The notes beneath the pieces were generated by a model, which made no database searches, was not told where the DNA came from, and saw only the letters and a list, made by a program, of their open reading frames with translations. 48,344 nt of DNA from Pseudomonas lundensis (GTDB lineage Bacteria; Pseudomonadota; Gammaproteobacteria; Pseudomonadales; Pseudomonadaceae): positions 1-48,344 of the forward strand of contig NZ_NQKI01000034.1 of NCBI RefSeq assembly GCF_002269125.1, written 5' to 3'. The position numbers were made by a program, and so were the translations under genes. Positions 34,740 to 43,163 of the stretch are shown here, in pieces. Within the stretch, counting starts at the first letter, position 1. Each line of letters opens with the position of its first letter.

Positions 34740-35984
34740 GTGTCGCGTAGACGCGTCGTAGTCACCGGTATGGGGATGTTGTCGCCACTGGGTGCGGATG
34801 TTCCGAGCACCTGGCAAGGCATTCTGGCAGGCCGCAGTGGCATTGGTCTGATCGAACACACGGATCTTTCTGCCTATTCCACCCGTTTTGGCGGCTCGGT
34901 ACAGGGCTTTAACGTCGAGGATTACCTCTCCGTTAAAGAAGCCCGAAAACTTGACCTGTTTATTCAATACGGTTTGGCCGCTGGTTTCCAGGCAGTGCGT
35001 AATGCCGGCCTTGAAGTCACTGACGCCAATCGTGAACGCATCGGTGTGGCGATGGGGTCAGGTATTGGCGGTTTGACCAATATCGAAGAAACCAGCCGTA
35101 CCTTGCATGAACAAGGCCCACGACGGATTTCTCCGTTTTTTGTGCCGGGTTCGATCATCAATATGATTTCCGGTTTCCTGTCTATCCACTTGGGCACACA
35201 GGGGCCTAACTATGCCATCTCGACGGCGTGTACCACAGGTACGCACTGCATCGGCATGGCGGCGCGCAACATTGCTTACGGCGAAGCCGATGTAATGATT
35301 GCCGGCGGTGCCGAAATGGCGGCGTGCGGTCTGGGTATGGGCGGCTTCGGCGCGTCCCGTGCGCTGTCGACGCGCAACGACGACCCGACACGCGCCAGCC
35401 GTCCGTGGGACAAGGGCCGTGACGGCTTCGTGCTGTCCGACGGCGCCGGTGCATTGGTGCTTGAGGAGCTTGAGCATGCAAAGGCCCGGGGCGCGACCAT
35501 TTATGCCGAGCTGATCGGTTTCGGGATGAGCGGCGACGCTTATCACATGACCTCGCCACCGGCAGATGGCGCGGGCGCGGCACGCTGCATCACCAATGCC
35601 TTGCGTGATGCGAAGCTGAACGTTGATCAAGTGCAATACATCAATGCACACGGCACGTCGACGCCTGCTGGTGACCTGGCAGAAGTCTCGGCGATCAAGT
35701 CGGTGTTCGGTGATTACGCCTACCAGTTGGCTGTCAGCTCGACCAAGTCGATGACTGGTCACTTGCTCGGTGCAGCAGGGGCCGTGGAGGCAATTTTCAG
35801 CGTGCTGGCCATCAACAGCCAGATCGCGCCGCCGACCATCAACCTCGACGAGCCTGATGAAGGTTGCGATCTGGATTTTGTGCCGCACACGCCGCGCGAA
35901 ATGCCGATTGATGTCGTGCTTTCCAACTCCTTCGGTTTTGGCGGCACCAACGGCTCACTGGTGTTCCGCCGGTACGCCGAGTGA
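34740..35984 (+). CDS. fabF: 3-oxoacyl-ACP synthase II FabF
   Basis: Elongating condensing enzyme of fatty-acid synthesis. 414 aa. Catalytic Cys164 in STACTTGTHC, His in NAHGTSTPAGD, His in KSMTGHLLGAAGA. The GTG at 34740 has AAGGAG at ideal spacing and gives MSRRRVVVTGMG, the normal N-terminus; an in-frame ATG at 34701 lacks one. Overlaps pabC at its stop. Confidence 0.95.
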   Translation: MSRRRVVVTGMGMLSPLGADVPSTWQGILAGRSGIGLIEHTDLSAYSTRFGGSVQGFNVEDYLSVKEARKLDLFIQYGLAAGFQAVRNAGLEVTDANRERIGVAMGSGIGGLTNIEETSRTLHEQGPRRISPFFVPGSIINMISGFLSIHLGTQGPNYAISTACTTGTHCIGMAARNIAYGEADVMIAGGAEMAACGLGMGGFGASRALSTRNDDPTRASRPWDKGRDGFVLSDGAGALVLEELEHAKARGATIYAELIGFGMSGDAYHMTSPPADGAGAARCITNALRDAKLNVDQVQYINAHGTSTPAGDLAEVSAIKSVFGDYAYQLAVSSTKSMTGHLLGAAGAVEAIFSVLAINSQIAPPTINLDEPDEGCDLDFVPHTPREMPIDVVLSNSFGFGGTNGSLVFRRYAE

Positions 35985-36802
35985 TGCACAGCTGGGTCGA
36001 CGGTCTGCCAGCTGACGGTCTGCCGTCGCTCCAGGACCGTGGGCTGGCCTACGGTGATGGTTTGTTCGAAACCATTGCCGTCAAGGCTGGCAGTCCCCGG
36101 TTGCTGGAGCTGCACATGCAGCGTCTGGCGCTGGGGTGTTCCCGGTTGGCGATCACTGCGGATCACGCTTTGATCCGCAGTGAGCTGCTGGCTTACGCGC
36201 ACCAGATGGGTGAGGGCGTACTCAAACTGATCCTGACCCGCGGCGATGGCCCGCGCGGTTATGGCGCATTTGCCGAGGCGCAGCCTCGAAGAATTCTGCA
36301 AGCTAGTCCCTCTGCTGCCTATCCGCTGGCTAACGCCCGCGATGGGGTTGCTCTCTATGACTGTGCCACGCGGTTGTCCGAACAGCCGCTGCTGGCGGGG
36401 CTCAAGCACCTCTGCCGACTGGAGCAAGTGATTGCTCGCTCCGAATGGCAAGATCCTGCCTACGCCGAAGGTTTGATGCGTGATACATCAGGTCGGGTCA
36501 TAGAAGGCGTTTTCAGTAATATTTTTCTGGTACGGGACGGCATATTGCTCACGCCGGACCTGCAACGCAGTGGTGTGGCCGGCGTTATGCGGGCGGCGTT
36601 ATTGGCTGAGGCCGAGCGTCTGGCTATCCCGTGTCATGTCACCGATATCAGCCTTGAGCAGTTGCAACAGGCTGATGAATTGTTTGTCTGCAACAGCGTG
36701 TATGGCGTTTGGCCTGTGCGCGCATTTGCAGACCTGAGCTGGCCGGTGGGGCCGCTCACCCGTAAACTGCAAGGCATTGCCCGCACCCTATTGGATGTTT
36801 GA
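35984..36802 (+). CDS. pabC: Aminodeoxychorismate lyase PabC
   Basis: PLP enzyme forming p-aminobenzoate for folate. 272 aa with ATG at 35984 overlapping the fabF stop by one base; a GTG at 35981 would add one residue. Fold type IV features: LAYGDGLFETI, PLP Lys141 in LAGLKHLCRLEQVIA, and EGVFSNIFLV. Part of the fabF-pabC-mltG-tmk-holB run also found in E. coli. Confidence 0.92.
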   Translation: MHSWVDGLPADGLPSLQDRGLAYGDGLFETIAVKAGSPRLLELHMQRLALGCSRLAITADHALIRSELLAYAHQMGEGVLKLILTRGDGPRGYGAFAEAQPRRILQASPSAAYPLANARDGVALYDCATRLSEQPLLAGLKHLCRLEQVIARSEWQDPAYAEGLMRDTSGRVIEGVFSNIFLVRDGILLTPDLQRSGVAGVMRAALLAEAERLAIPCHVTDISLEQLQQADELFVCNSVYGVWPVRAFADLSWPVGPLTRKLQGIARTLLDV

Positions 36803-36805
36803 TTC

Positions 36806-37915
36806 GTGAAACGTAAATTCTTGCTGCTGCTGGAGACAGGTCTGGTGCTGGCGGGCCTTGTGCTGGGCGCTGGTGCCTGGAAACTCAACGCTGCGCTTGA
36901 ACAACCGCTGAACCTGACCCAAGAGCAACTGCTTGATGTGCCCGCTGGCGCAACCCCGACCGGGACTTTCAATCGCCTTGAGGCAGACGACACACTTAGC
37001 GACGCATTCTGGCTGCGCCTCTATTGGCGTTTCAACCTCGCGGGGCAGCCGTTGCACAGCGGCGAGTACCGGATGACGCCCGGCATGACGGCGCACGACC
37101 TTATTGGCCTGTGGCAGCGTGGCGAAGTGGTGCAATACAGCTTGACGCTGGTGGAAGGCTGGAATTTCCGCCAGGTGCGCAGTGCATTGGCCCGGCATGA
37201 AAAAATCGAGCAGACGCTTGATGGCCTGAGCGACAGTGAAGTGATGGATAAACTCGGGCATCCGGGTGAATTCCCGGAAGGACGTTTCTTTCCTGACACC
37301 TATCGTTTTGTGCGCGGCATGAGCGATGCGCAGCTCCTTGAAAAAGCCTACGACCGCCTGCACAAAGTGTTGGCCGAAGAATGGGAGCAGCGCGACCCAG
37401 GGGTGCCTTACACCGATCCCTATCAGGCGTTGACCATGGCGTCGCTGGTCGAGAAAGAAACCGGTGTGCCCCATGAGCGTGGGCAAATTGCCGGGGTATT
37501 TGTGCGTCGCATGAAAATCGGTATGCCTTTGCAGACAGACCCTACTGTCATCTATGGCCTGGGTGAGCGTTATAACGGCAAGTTGACCCGTGCCCATCTG
37601 CGCGAGCCAACGCCTTACAACACCTACACCATCCCCGGTCTTCCGCCGACACCGATTGCCATGGTGGGGCGCGAGGCGATTCATGCGGCTTTGCACCCGG
37701 TCAGCGGCAGCAGCCTGTATTTTGTGGCCAAGGGCGATGGCAGCCATACATTCTCGGACGATCTGGACGCGCACAACAATGCCGTTCGCGAGTTTCAGAT
37801 CAAGCGCCGCGCTGATTACCGTTCGAGCCCCGCGCCAGCGGCGGACGCGACGCCCCAGACCGAGCCTGCGGTTGAGCCGGCACCCGCTGAAACCGAGCCG
37901 AAAGGCGAGCAATGA
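36806..37915 (+). CDS. mltG: Endolytic murein transglycosylase MltG (YceG)
   Basis: Inner-membrane enzyme that cuts nascent glycan strands and so sets their length. 369 aa. One N-terminal membrane segment, LysM-like subdomain, then the YceG domain with the catalytic Glu in ASLVEKETG, and MPLQTDPTVIYG. The last 35 residues are a Pro/Ala/Glu-rich tail (AVEPAPAETEPKGEQ). GTG start four bases after pabC. Confidence 0.93.
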   Translation: MKRKFLLLLETGLVLAGLVLGAGAWKLNAALEQPLNLTQEQLLDVPAGATPTGTFNRLEADDTLSDAFWLRLYWRFNLAGQPLHSGEYRMTPGMTAHDLIGLWQRGEVVQYSLTLVEGWNFRQVRSALARHEKIEQTLDGLSDSEVMDKLGHPGEFPEGRFFPDTYRFVRGMSDAQLLEKAYDRLHKVLAEEWEQRDPGVPYTDPYQALTMASLVEKETGVPHERGQIAGVFVRRMKIGMPLQTDPTVIYGLGERYNGKLTRAHLREPTPYNTYTIPGLPPTPIAMVGREAIHAALHPVSGSSLYFVAKGDGSHTFSDDLDAHNNAVREFQIKRRADYRSSPAPAADATPQTEPAVEPAPAETEPKGEQ

Positions 37916-37937
37916 CACTGATGAAGGACCGCAGCCT

Positions 37938-38570
37938 GTGACTGGCTTGTTTATTACCCTGGAAGGCCCCGAAGGTGCGGGCAAGAGCACCAACCGTGAG
38001 TACCTGGCTGCACGCTTGCGCGAGGAGGGCATTGATGTAGTGCTGACCCGCGAACCGGGCGGTACACCGTTGGCCGAGCGCATTCGTGAGCTGTTACTGA
38101 CGCCGAGCGAAGATGCCATGTGCGCCGATACCGAGCTGCTGCTGGTGTTCGCTGCGCGAGCCCAGCATTTGGCCGAGGTCATCCGTCCGGCGCTGGCCCG
38201 CGGTGCGGTGGTGCTGTGCGACCGGTTTACGGATGCAACGTATGCGTACCAGGGGGGCGGTCGTGGTTTGTCGCACGGGCGCATCGCGGTGCTCGAAGAT
38301 TTTGTGCAAGGGGGGCTGCGTCCGGATTTGACGCTGGTGTTCGACTTGCCGATTGAAGTGGGCATGGCCCGCGCCAGTGCGCGGGGGCGACTTGATCGTT
38401 TTGAGCAGGAAGGCCGTACCTTCTTCGATGCCGTTCGCAGCACGTACCTGCAACGCGCCGAGGCTGCGCCGCAGCGTTATCGGTTGATCGACGCTGCTCA
38501 AACCCTGGAGCAGGTACAGACTCAATTGGATAGCCTGCTGCCACAATTGCTAGGGATGTACCGTGGCTGA
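37938..38570 (+). CDS. tmk: Thymidylate kinase
   Basis: Phosphorylates dTMP to dTDP. 210 aa. P-loop EGPEGAGKST (9-18), DRFTDATYAYQGGGRGL, and the LID motif RGRLDRFEQEG characteristic of bacterial (type II) enzymes. GTG at 37938 with AAGGA upstream gives MTGLFITLEG. Overlaps holB by eight bases. Confidence 0.95.
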   Translation: MTGLFITLEGPEGAGKSTNREYLAARLREEGIDVVLTREPGGTPLAERIRELLLTPSEDAMCADTELLLVFAARAQHLAEVIRPALARGAVVLCDRFTDATYAYQGGGRGLSHGRIAVLEDFVQGGLRPDLTLVFDLPIEVGMARASARGRLDRFEQEGRTFFDAVRSTYLQRAEAAPQRYRLIDAAQTLEQVQTQLDSLLPQLLGMYRG

Positions 38571-39549
38571 GGCTTATCCGTGGCAAGACGCTTTGTGGCA
38601 GCAAATGGCCGGGCGCGCCCAGCACGCGCATGCTTACTTGCTGCACGGGCCCGCAGGCATCGGCAAGCGAGCCCTTGCCGAGCGCCTGATGGCCAGTCTG
38701 TTGTGCAAGCAGCCAAATGGGTTTGAAGCGTGCGGCACGTGCAAATCCTGTTTATTGCTGGCCGCGGGCAGTCATCCTGACAATTACATTCTTGAGCCTG
38801 AAGAAGCCGACAAGGCGATCAAGGTCGATCAAGTGCGGGAACTCGTGAGTTTTGTCGTGCAGACAGCCCAATTAGGGGGGCGCAAGGTGGTATTGGTTGA
38901 GCCCGTTGAGGCCATGAACATCAATGCTGCCAATGCTTTGCTAAAAAGCCTGGAAGAGCCCTCGGGCGATACGGTGTTGCTGTTGGTCAGCCACCAGTCC
39001 AGCCGTTTGCTGCCCACCATACGCAGTCGTTGTGTGCAACAAGCCTGCCCGCTGCCAAGTGAGGCGCTCAGCCTGCAATGGCTGGCCACGGCCTTGCCCG
39101 ATTGCACTGTCCAGGAACGCGTGGAGTTGCTGACCTTGGCAGCCGGTTCACCCTTGGCGGCGGTTAAGTTGCAGGCACAAGGCGTGCGCGAGCAACGTGC
39201 GTCTGTGGTTGATGGCGTGAAAAAATTGCTCAAGCATCAGCAGTCGGCCACTCAGTTGGCGGAGAGCTGGAATGCGATTCCCTTGCTGTTGCTGTTTGAC
39301 TGGTTCTGCGACTGGTCGAGCCTGATTCTGCGTTATCAGTTGACGCAGGATGAGTCCGGCCTTGGCCTGGAAGACATGCGCAAAGTGCTGCAATACCTGG
39401 CACAGAAAACCCCGCAGGCAAACGTGTTGAACATTCAGGACTGGATTCTTGCCCAGCGTCAGAAAGTGCTGGGCAAAGCCAACCTTAATCGTGTGCTGTT
39501 GCTCGAAGCGTTACTGGTGCAATGGGCAAGCCTGCCCGGCCAGCGCTGA
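38563..39549 (+). CDS. holB: DNA polymerase III delta' subunit
   Basis: Clamp-loader subunit, 328 aa. LLHGPAGIGKRALAERL (P-loop position), zinc module CGTCKSC with the upstream Cys, NALLKSLEEPSG, and SRLLPTIRSRCVQQ (the SRC motif). GTG start overlapping tmk. In P. aeruginosa the next gene is pilZ; here only 30 bases separate the holB stop from the tatD ATG. Confidence 0.93.
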   Translation: MAEAYPWQDALWQQMAGRAQHAHAYLLHGPAGIGKRALAERLMASLLCKQPNGFEACGTCKSCLLLAAGSHPDNYILEPEEADKAIKVDQVRELVSFVVQTAQLGGRKVVLVEPVEAMNINAANALLKSLEEPSGDTVLLLVSHQSSRLLPTIRSRCVQQACPLPSEALSLQWLATALPDCTVQERVELLTLAAGSPLAAVKLQAQGVREQRASVVDGVKKLLKHQQSATQLAESWNAIPLLLLFDWFCDWSSLILRYQLTQDESGLGLEDMRKVLQYLAQKTPQANVLNIQDWILAQRQKVLGKANLNRVLLLEALLVQWASLPGQR

Positions 39550-39579
39550 TCTGATTTAAATTCCAAGCAGGTGATTGCT

Positions 39580-40365
39580 ATGCTCGTCGACTCCCATTGC
39601 CATCTCGACCGTCTCGATTTAAGCGCCCACGACGGCTCGCTGGATGCCGCGCTGCAAGCGGCCCGGGAACGAGGTGTGGGGCATTTTCTGTGCATTGGTG
39701 TCAGTGCCGACAATGCGGCCGATGTCAAAGCCCTGACGGATCGTTATGACGATGTAGATTGCTCGGTGGGCGTCCACCCTCTGGACGTACAGCCCGGTGC
39801 TGCACCGGCGCTGGACTGGTTGCTCGGTGAGTTGAACCATCCGCGTGTAGTGGCCATTGGTGAAACCGGTCTGGATTATCACTACGAGCCTGAAGCGGCC
39901 GAATTGCAGCAGATGTCATTTCGCGTTCACCTTGAGGCTGCGCAGCAGACCGGCAAACCCGTGGTGGTTCATACCCGTGGCGCCGGCGCCGATACATTGA
40001 CGCTGCTGCGTGAAGCGGCACTGCCACAGGCGGGTGTGCTGCATTGCTTTACCGAAGATTGGGAGATGGCCAAGGCTGCGTTGGACCTGGGGTTTTACAT
40101 CTCGCTGTCCGGCATCGTGACGTTCCGCAATGCCGATGCGCTGCGTGATGTGGCCCGTCAGGTGCCTGCCGACCGCTTGCTGGTGGAGACCGACTCTCCG
40201 TACCTCGCCCCCATTCCTTACCGCGGCAAGCCGAATCTTCCGCAATACGTGCGAGAAGTGGCTGAGTTCCTGGCCATGCTCCGTGGTGAGTCATACGAAC
40301 GCTTTGCAGAGCAGACCACAGAAAACTTCCAGCGTCTGTTTCCGTTGGCACGGGTCCAGCGCTGA
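39580..40365 (+). CDS. TatD-family metal-dependent deoxyribonuclease
   Basis: 261 aa; TIM-barrel hydrolase of the YcfH/TatD group, a 3'-5' DNA exonuclease or D-aminoacyl-tRNA-related hydrolase in different reports. Metal ligands: SHCHLD, GETGLDYHYE, VHTRGAG, LHCFTED, VETDSPYLAP. The ATG at 39580 has AGGTG upstream; a GTG at 39571 would add three residues. Last gene of the fab-tmk-holB operon. Confidence 0.9.
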   Translation: MLVDSHCHLDRLDLSAHDGSLDAALQAARERGVGHFLCIGVSADNAADVKALTDRYDDVDCSVGVHPLDVQPGAAPALDWLLGELNHPRVVAIGETGLDYHYEPEAAELQQMSFRVHLEAAQQTGKPVVVHTRGAGADTLTLLREAALPQAGVLHCFTEDWEMAKAALDLGFYISLSGIVTFRNADALRDVARQVPADRLLVETDSPYLAPIPYRGKPNLPQYVREVAEFLAMLRGESYERFAEQTTENFQRLFPLARVQR

Positions 40366-40386
40366 TCGCCCGACCTTCATAAAGGC

Positions 40387-40500
40387 AAAAAAAACCCGGG
40401 CTCTGGGGGAATCCGGGTTAAGACCATTAGGAGTAAAACAAAGGCACACAGTCCGTGGCGGCCTTTATCGGCGAAGCACTTGGGGGGATGTACCGCCGAC
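40387..40500 (-). ncRNA. rgsA: RgsA (P16) small regulatory RNA
   Basis: In the 341-base gap between tatD and the TetR gene, the minus strand shows a sigmaS-type -10, then about 114 bases, ending in the terminator AACCCGG/CCGGGTT (40413-40419, 40393-40399) followed by eight T (40387-40394). In P. aeruginosa the RpoS-dependent RgsA lies next to tatD (recalled as PA2958.1). It is reported there to repress acpP and fis. Here its middle, CUUUGUUUUACUCCUAAUGG, complements the acpP ribosome binding site in this window. Identity rests on position, promoter type, size and this pairing, not on a database match. The rest of the gap (40501-40706) holds the RgsA promoter and presumably that of the TetR gene. 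Confidence 0.78.
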
Positions 40501-40506
40501 CCCTTA

Positions 40507-40513
40507 AGTATTG
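40507..40513 (-). promoter_or_regulatory. SigmaS-like -10 of rgsA
   Basis: Minus strand CAATACT followed by TAA, close to the sigmaS consensus CTATACT. The predicted start is seven bases on, near 40500. RpoS dependence of RgsA is established in other pseudomonads. Confidence 0.55.
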
Positions 40514-40706
40514 GTCAGCATTGTCAGGCGTCCAGTCTTGGCTGTACATTTTTTAAACAGATTTGGAATACCCGTGATTCGGTTGAGTACGTATCGGCTG
40601 CAACGGAATTTCCCGGCACCGATCGATTTGCAGGATGATCCGTGCAATTTAGCGTGACTTAGGCATAATACCGGGCTTCGATTTTGACCCCTACAGACCT
40701 TTTCTT

Positions 40707-41348
40707 ATGCACAAAGAACCCCGTAAGGTCCGTGAGTTTCGTCGCCGTGAGCAAGAAATTCTCGATACCGCGCTCAAGCTGTTCCTCGAACAGGGTGAAG
40801 ACAGCGTCACCGTCGAGATGATTGCGGATGCCGTCGGTATCGGCAAAGGCACTATTTACAAGCACTTCAAATCCAAGGCTGAGATCTACTTGCGCCTGAT
40901 GCTCGATTACGAGCGCGATTTGAACGCGTTGTTGCATTCCGCTGACGTGGACAAGGATAAGGAAGCGCTGTCGCGCGCCTATTTTGAATTCCGCATGCGT
41001 GACCCTCAACGTTATCGGTTGTTTGACCGCCTTGAAGAGAAGGTGGTCAAAGGCAATCAGGTGCCTGAGCTGGTGGAGGAGTTACACAAGATTCGCGCGT
41101 CGAATTTTGAACGCCTGACCCTGCTCATCAAGGGCCGTATCAGTGAAGGCAAGCTGGAAGACGTGCCGCCTTATTTCCACTATTGCGCCGCCTGGGCGTT
41201 GGTGCATGGCGCCGTGGCGCTGTACCACTCGCCGTTCTGGAGCAATGTGCTGGAAGACCAGGAAGGTTTTTTCCAGTTCCTGATGGACATCGGTGTGCGC
41301 ATGGGCAACAAGCGCAAGCGCGATTCAGACACGCCGGCAGTCGACTAA
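40707..41348 (+). CDS. TetR/AcrR-family transcriptional regulator
   Basis: 213 aa. N-terminal helix-turn-helix (FRRREQEILDTALKLFLEQG, IGKGTIYKHFKSKAEIYLRLM) and an all-helical C-terminal ligand domain. Corresponds in place to PA2957 (recalled). Effector and targets unknown. No clear Shine-Dalgarno sequence before 40707; a CATAAT at 40664-40669 could be its -10 but no -35 stands out. Confidence 0.9.
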   Translation: MHKEPRKVREFRRREQEILDTALKLFLEQGEDSVTVEMIADAVGIGKGTIYKHFKSKAEIYLRLMLDYERDLNALLHSADVDKDKEALSRAYFEFRMRDPQRYRLFDRLEEKVVKGNQVPELVEELHKIRASNFERLTLLIKGRISEGKLEDVPPYFHYCAAWALVHGAVALYHSPFWSNVLEDQEGFFQFLMDIGVRMGNKRKRDSDTPAVD

Positions 41349-41387
41349 CACTGCTGCTTAGCCCTGCATGGCACCCTGTCGTGCCGC

Positions 41388-41440
41388 CTATACTCAGGCT
41401 TGGGTCTTGCCAAAATCTGATACTTGAGTCAGGTTTTGGC
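41388..41440 (+). promoter_or_regulatory. SigmaS-like -10 and leader hairpin before the MoaA-like gene
   Basis: CTATACT (41388-41394) is an exact sigmaS -10. Starting about 15 bases on, GCCAAAATCTGA (41409-41420) pairs with TCAGGTTTTGGC (41429-41440) over 12 bp with one G-U around an 8-base loop. No T run follows, so it is not a standard terminator. The gene starts 31 bases further, after a GGAG. Confidence 0.5.
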
Positions 41441-41471
41441 GCACCCCCTTTCTCTCGTGCCGGAGTCATCC

Positions 41472-42440
41472 ATGATTGTTGACCGCCAAGGCAGACAATT
41501 TCGCAACTTGCGCATCAGTCTGACGTCAGCTTGCAACTATGCCTGCACGTATTGCGTCCCCAATGGCAAGCGGCTCGTGGCAGCGCAGGATGAATTGTCG
41601 GCCGAGGCCATGGCGCGTGGGGTTGCCTACCTGATAGAAGCAGCGGGCATTGAGCGTTTGCGTATTACAGGGGGGGAGCCACTGGTAAGCCCCAAACTTG
41701 AAACCTTTATGCGTGAAGTCGGGCAGTTGGGCCTGAGTGATATCAGCCTGACCACTAATGGCCAATTGCTTGCTCGCAAATTGCCCCTGTTGGTGGATGC
41801 GGGCATTCGTCGTCTCAATGTATCTCTCGATACGCTGGACCCCGATACCTTCCGCAGCATTGCTCGCGGCGGTGACTTGGCCACGGTGCTCGACGGTCTG
41901 CAACAGGCCAGCGATGCAGGCATGAAAATCAAGGTCAACATGGTGCCCTTGCGTGGGCAGAACCTCGATCAAGTCATGCCGCTACTCGAATACTGTCTGG
42001 AGCGCGGCTATGAGCTGCGTTTTATCGAGCTCATGCGCATGGGGCATCTGGCCAGCGACGGGAATGGGTTCCTGCAACAATTCGTCAGCCTGCAACAGTT
42101 GCTCGCGTTGATTGGCGAGCGTCATGAATATTTGCAGGCCGATGCACCGGTGGATGCCACTGCCGTGCGTTACCAGATTCCGGGCTGCGGGTACTTTGGT
42201 GTGATTGCCAACGAAAGCGTGCCGTTTTGTCGAACCTGCTCGCGTTTGCGACTCTCTTCTACCGGCTGGCTGCATGGCTGTTTATCGTCAAGCAATCGCC
42301 ATTATGTCGGCGACTTGCTCAACAAGCCCCGTCACGAAGCGTTGCCTGCATTGCAGGGGTTGCTGATGAAAGCCCTGGGCGACAAACAGGACATTGCCTT
42401 CTCGGGTGGCGCCACCGTGATGAAAATCATCGGCGGCTAA
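41472..42440 (+). CDS. MoaA-like radical SAM protein
   Basis: 322 aa. An N-terminal radical SAM cluster CNYACTYC, GGEP motif in RITGGEPL, and a C-terminal second cluster (FCRTCSRLRLSSTGWLHGC) and terminal GG, as in GTP 3',8-cyclase of molybdopterin synthesis. The canonical CxxCNR is CRTCSR here (Asn replaced by Ser). No other moa genes are adjacent, and pseudomonads carry more than one moaA, so it may be a paralog with a changed substrate. Start 41472 has GGAG; the frame opens earlier at 41424 but without a ribosome site. Confidence 0.83.
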   Translation: MIVDRQGRQFRNLRISLTSACNYACTYCVPNGKRLVAAQDELSAEAMARGVAYLIEAAGIERLRITGGEPLVSPKLETFMREVGQLGLSDISLTTNGQLLARKLPLLVDAGIRRLNVSLDTLDPDTFRSIARGGDLATVLDGLQQASDAGMKIKVNMVPLRGQNLDQVMPLLEYCLERGYELRFIELMRMGHLASDGNGFLQQFVSLQQLLALIGERHEYLQADAPVDATAVRYQIPGCGYFGVIANESVPFCRTCSRLRLSSTGWLHGCLSSSNRHYVGDLLNKPRHEALPALQGLLMKALGDKQDIAFSGGATVMKIIGG

Positions 42441-42542
42441 AACCGGGCCGCGCTAAACCTCAAGTGACTGCACAAACTGGCGCGCAAACTGCATTACGCG
42501 ACTACTCGCCGGTTTTTTGTCGCCGGTCATCAGGAGATCAGG

Positions 42543-43148
42543 ATGCGTAGTCTGTTTGTTTTGCTGGCTTTGTTGGCGCTGGGTGGATGCATGAAGGTCA
42601 GCGACCTGGGTCAAGGCGCACGTGATCAAATGAGTGATGCCGGTCTGCTGGACCATAGCAACACGCGCCGCAGCAATTCCCTGCGCATTCAGCCTGATTC
42701 CTTTATTTACATCGCTCAGGGCCCCTTCAAGCCAATTGGCGACCCTTATGTTCGGCCCAACGTAGTCGCGGAAGAGGCGTTTAACGGTTTTGTTGAATAT
42801 TTCCCAATGGTGCGTCGCGCCAAGGCGCCGGTCGGGCTGGATGAAGCAATGACCGAAGCGCGGGGATACGGCGCTCATTATTTGTTGTACACGCGGTTTG
42901 CCCGTGCCGACGACCGCATTGGTAACAGTGACGAGTGGCTGGATCAGGAAGAGATCAGTCGTTTGGGCATCGATAGCGGTGTGATTCAAGTGATGTTGAT
43001 TGAAACCAGCACCCAATACCTGATCGATACGGCGACCATCCGCAGCCGTGGCGGCTTGCTGACGTTCCATGACAACAAACCAGCCGACCTGATTGGCCCG
43101 CCGCTGGCTAAGTACGCCCGCAGCTTGATAGGCTTGAGCGACCAATAG
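42543..43148 (+). CDS. DUF4823 lipoprotein
   Basis: 201 aa. Signal peptide with lipobox LGGC (Cys16), so lipidated and probably outer-membrane anchored. The remainder fits DUF4823 (PDSFIYIAQGPFKPIGD, ARGYGAHYLLYTRFARADDR, LLTFHDNKPADLIGPPL). Function unknown. AGGAG-type site; 15 bases before the DUF1285 gene and probably co-transcribed with it. Confidence 0.82.
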   Translation: MRSLFVLLALLALGGCMKVSDLGQGARDQMSDAGLLDHSNTRRSNSLRIQPDSFIYIAQGPFKPIGDPYVRPNVVAEEAFNGFVEYFPMVRRAKAPVGLDEAMTEARGYGAHYLLYTRFARADDRIGNSDEWLDQEEISRLGIDSGVIQVMLIETSTQYLIDTATIRSRGGLLTFHDNKPADLIGPPLAKYARSLIGLSDQ

Positions 43149-43163
43149 AGCGAGGGAAGCACC

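Noticed and set aside
36788..38443. 551-codon minus-strand open frame opposite mltG and tmk
   Set aside because: Shadow of the plus-strand genes; low-complexity composition and no ribosome binding site.
42439..42518. Possible terminator after the MoaA-like gene (AAAACCGG ... CCGGTTTTTT)
   Set aside because: The arms are about 60 bases apart, so the pairing is doubtful; the T run alone does not make a terminator.
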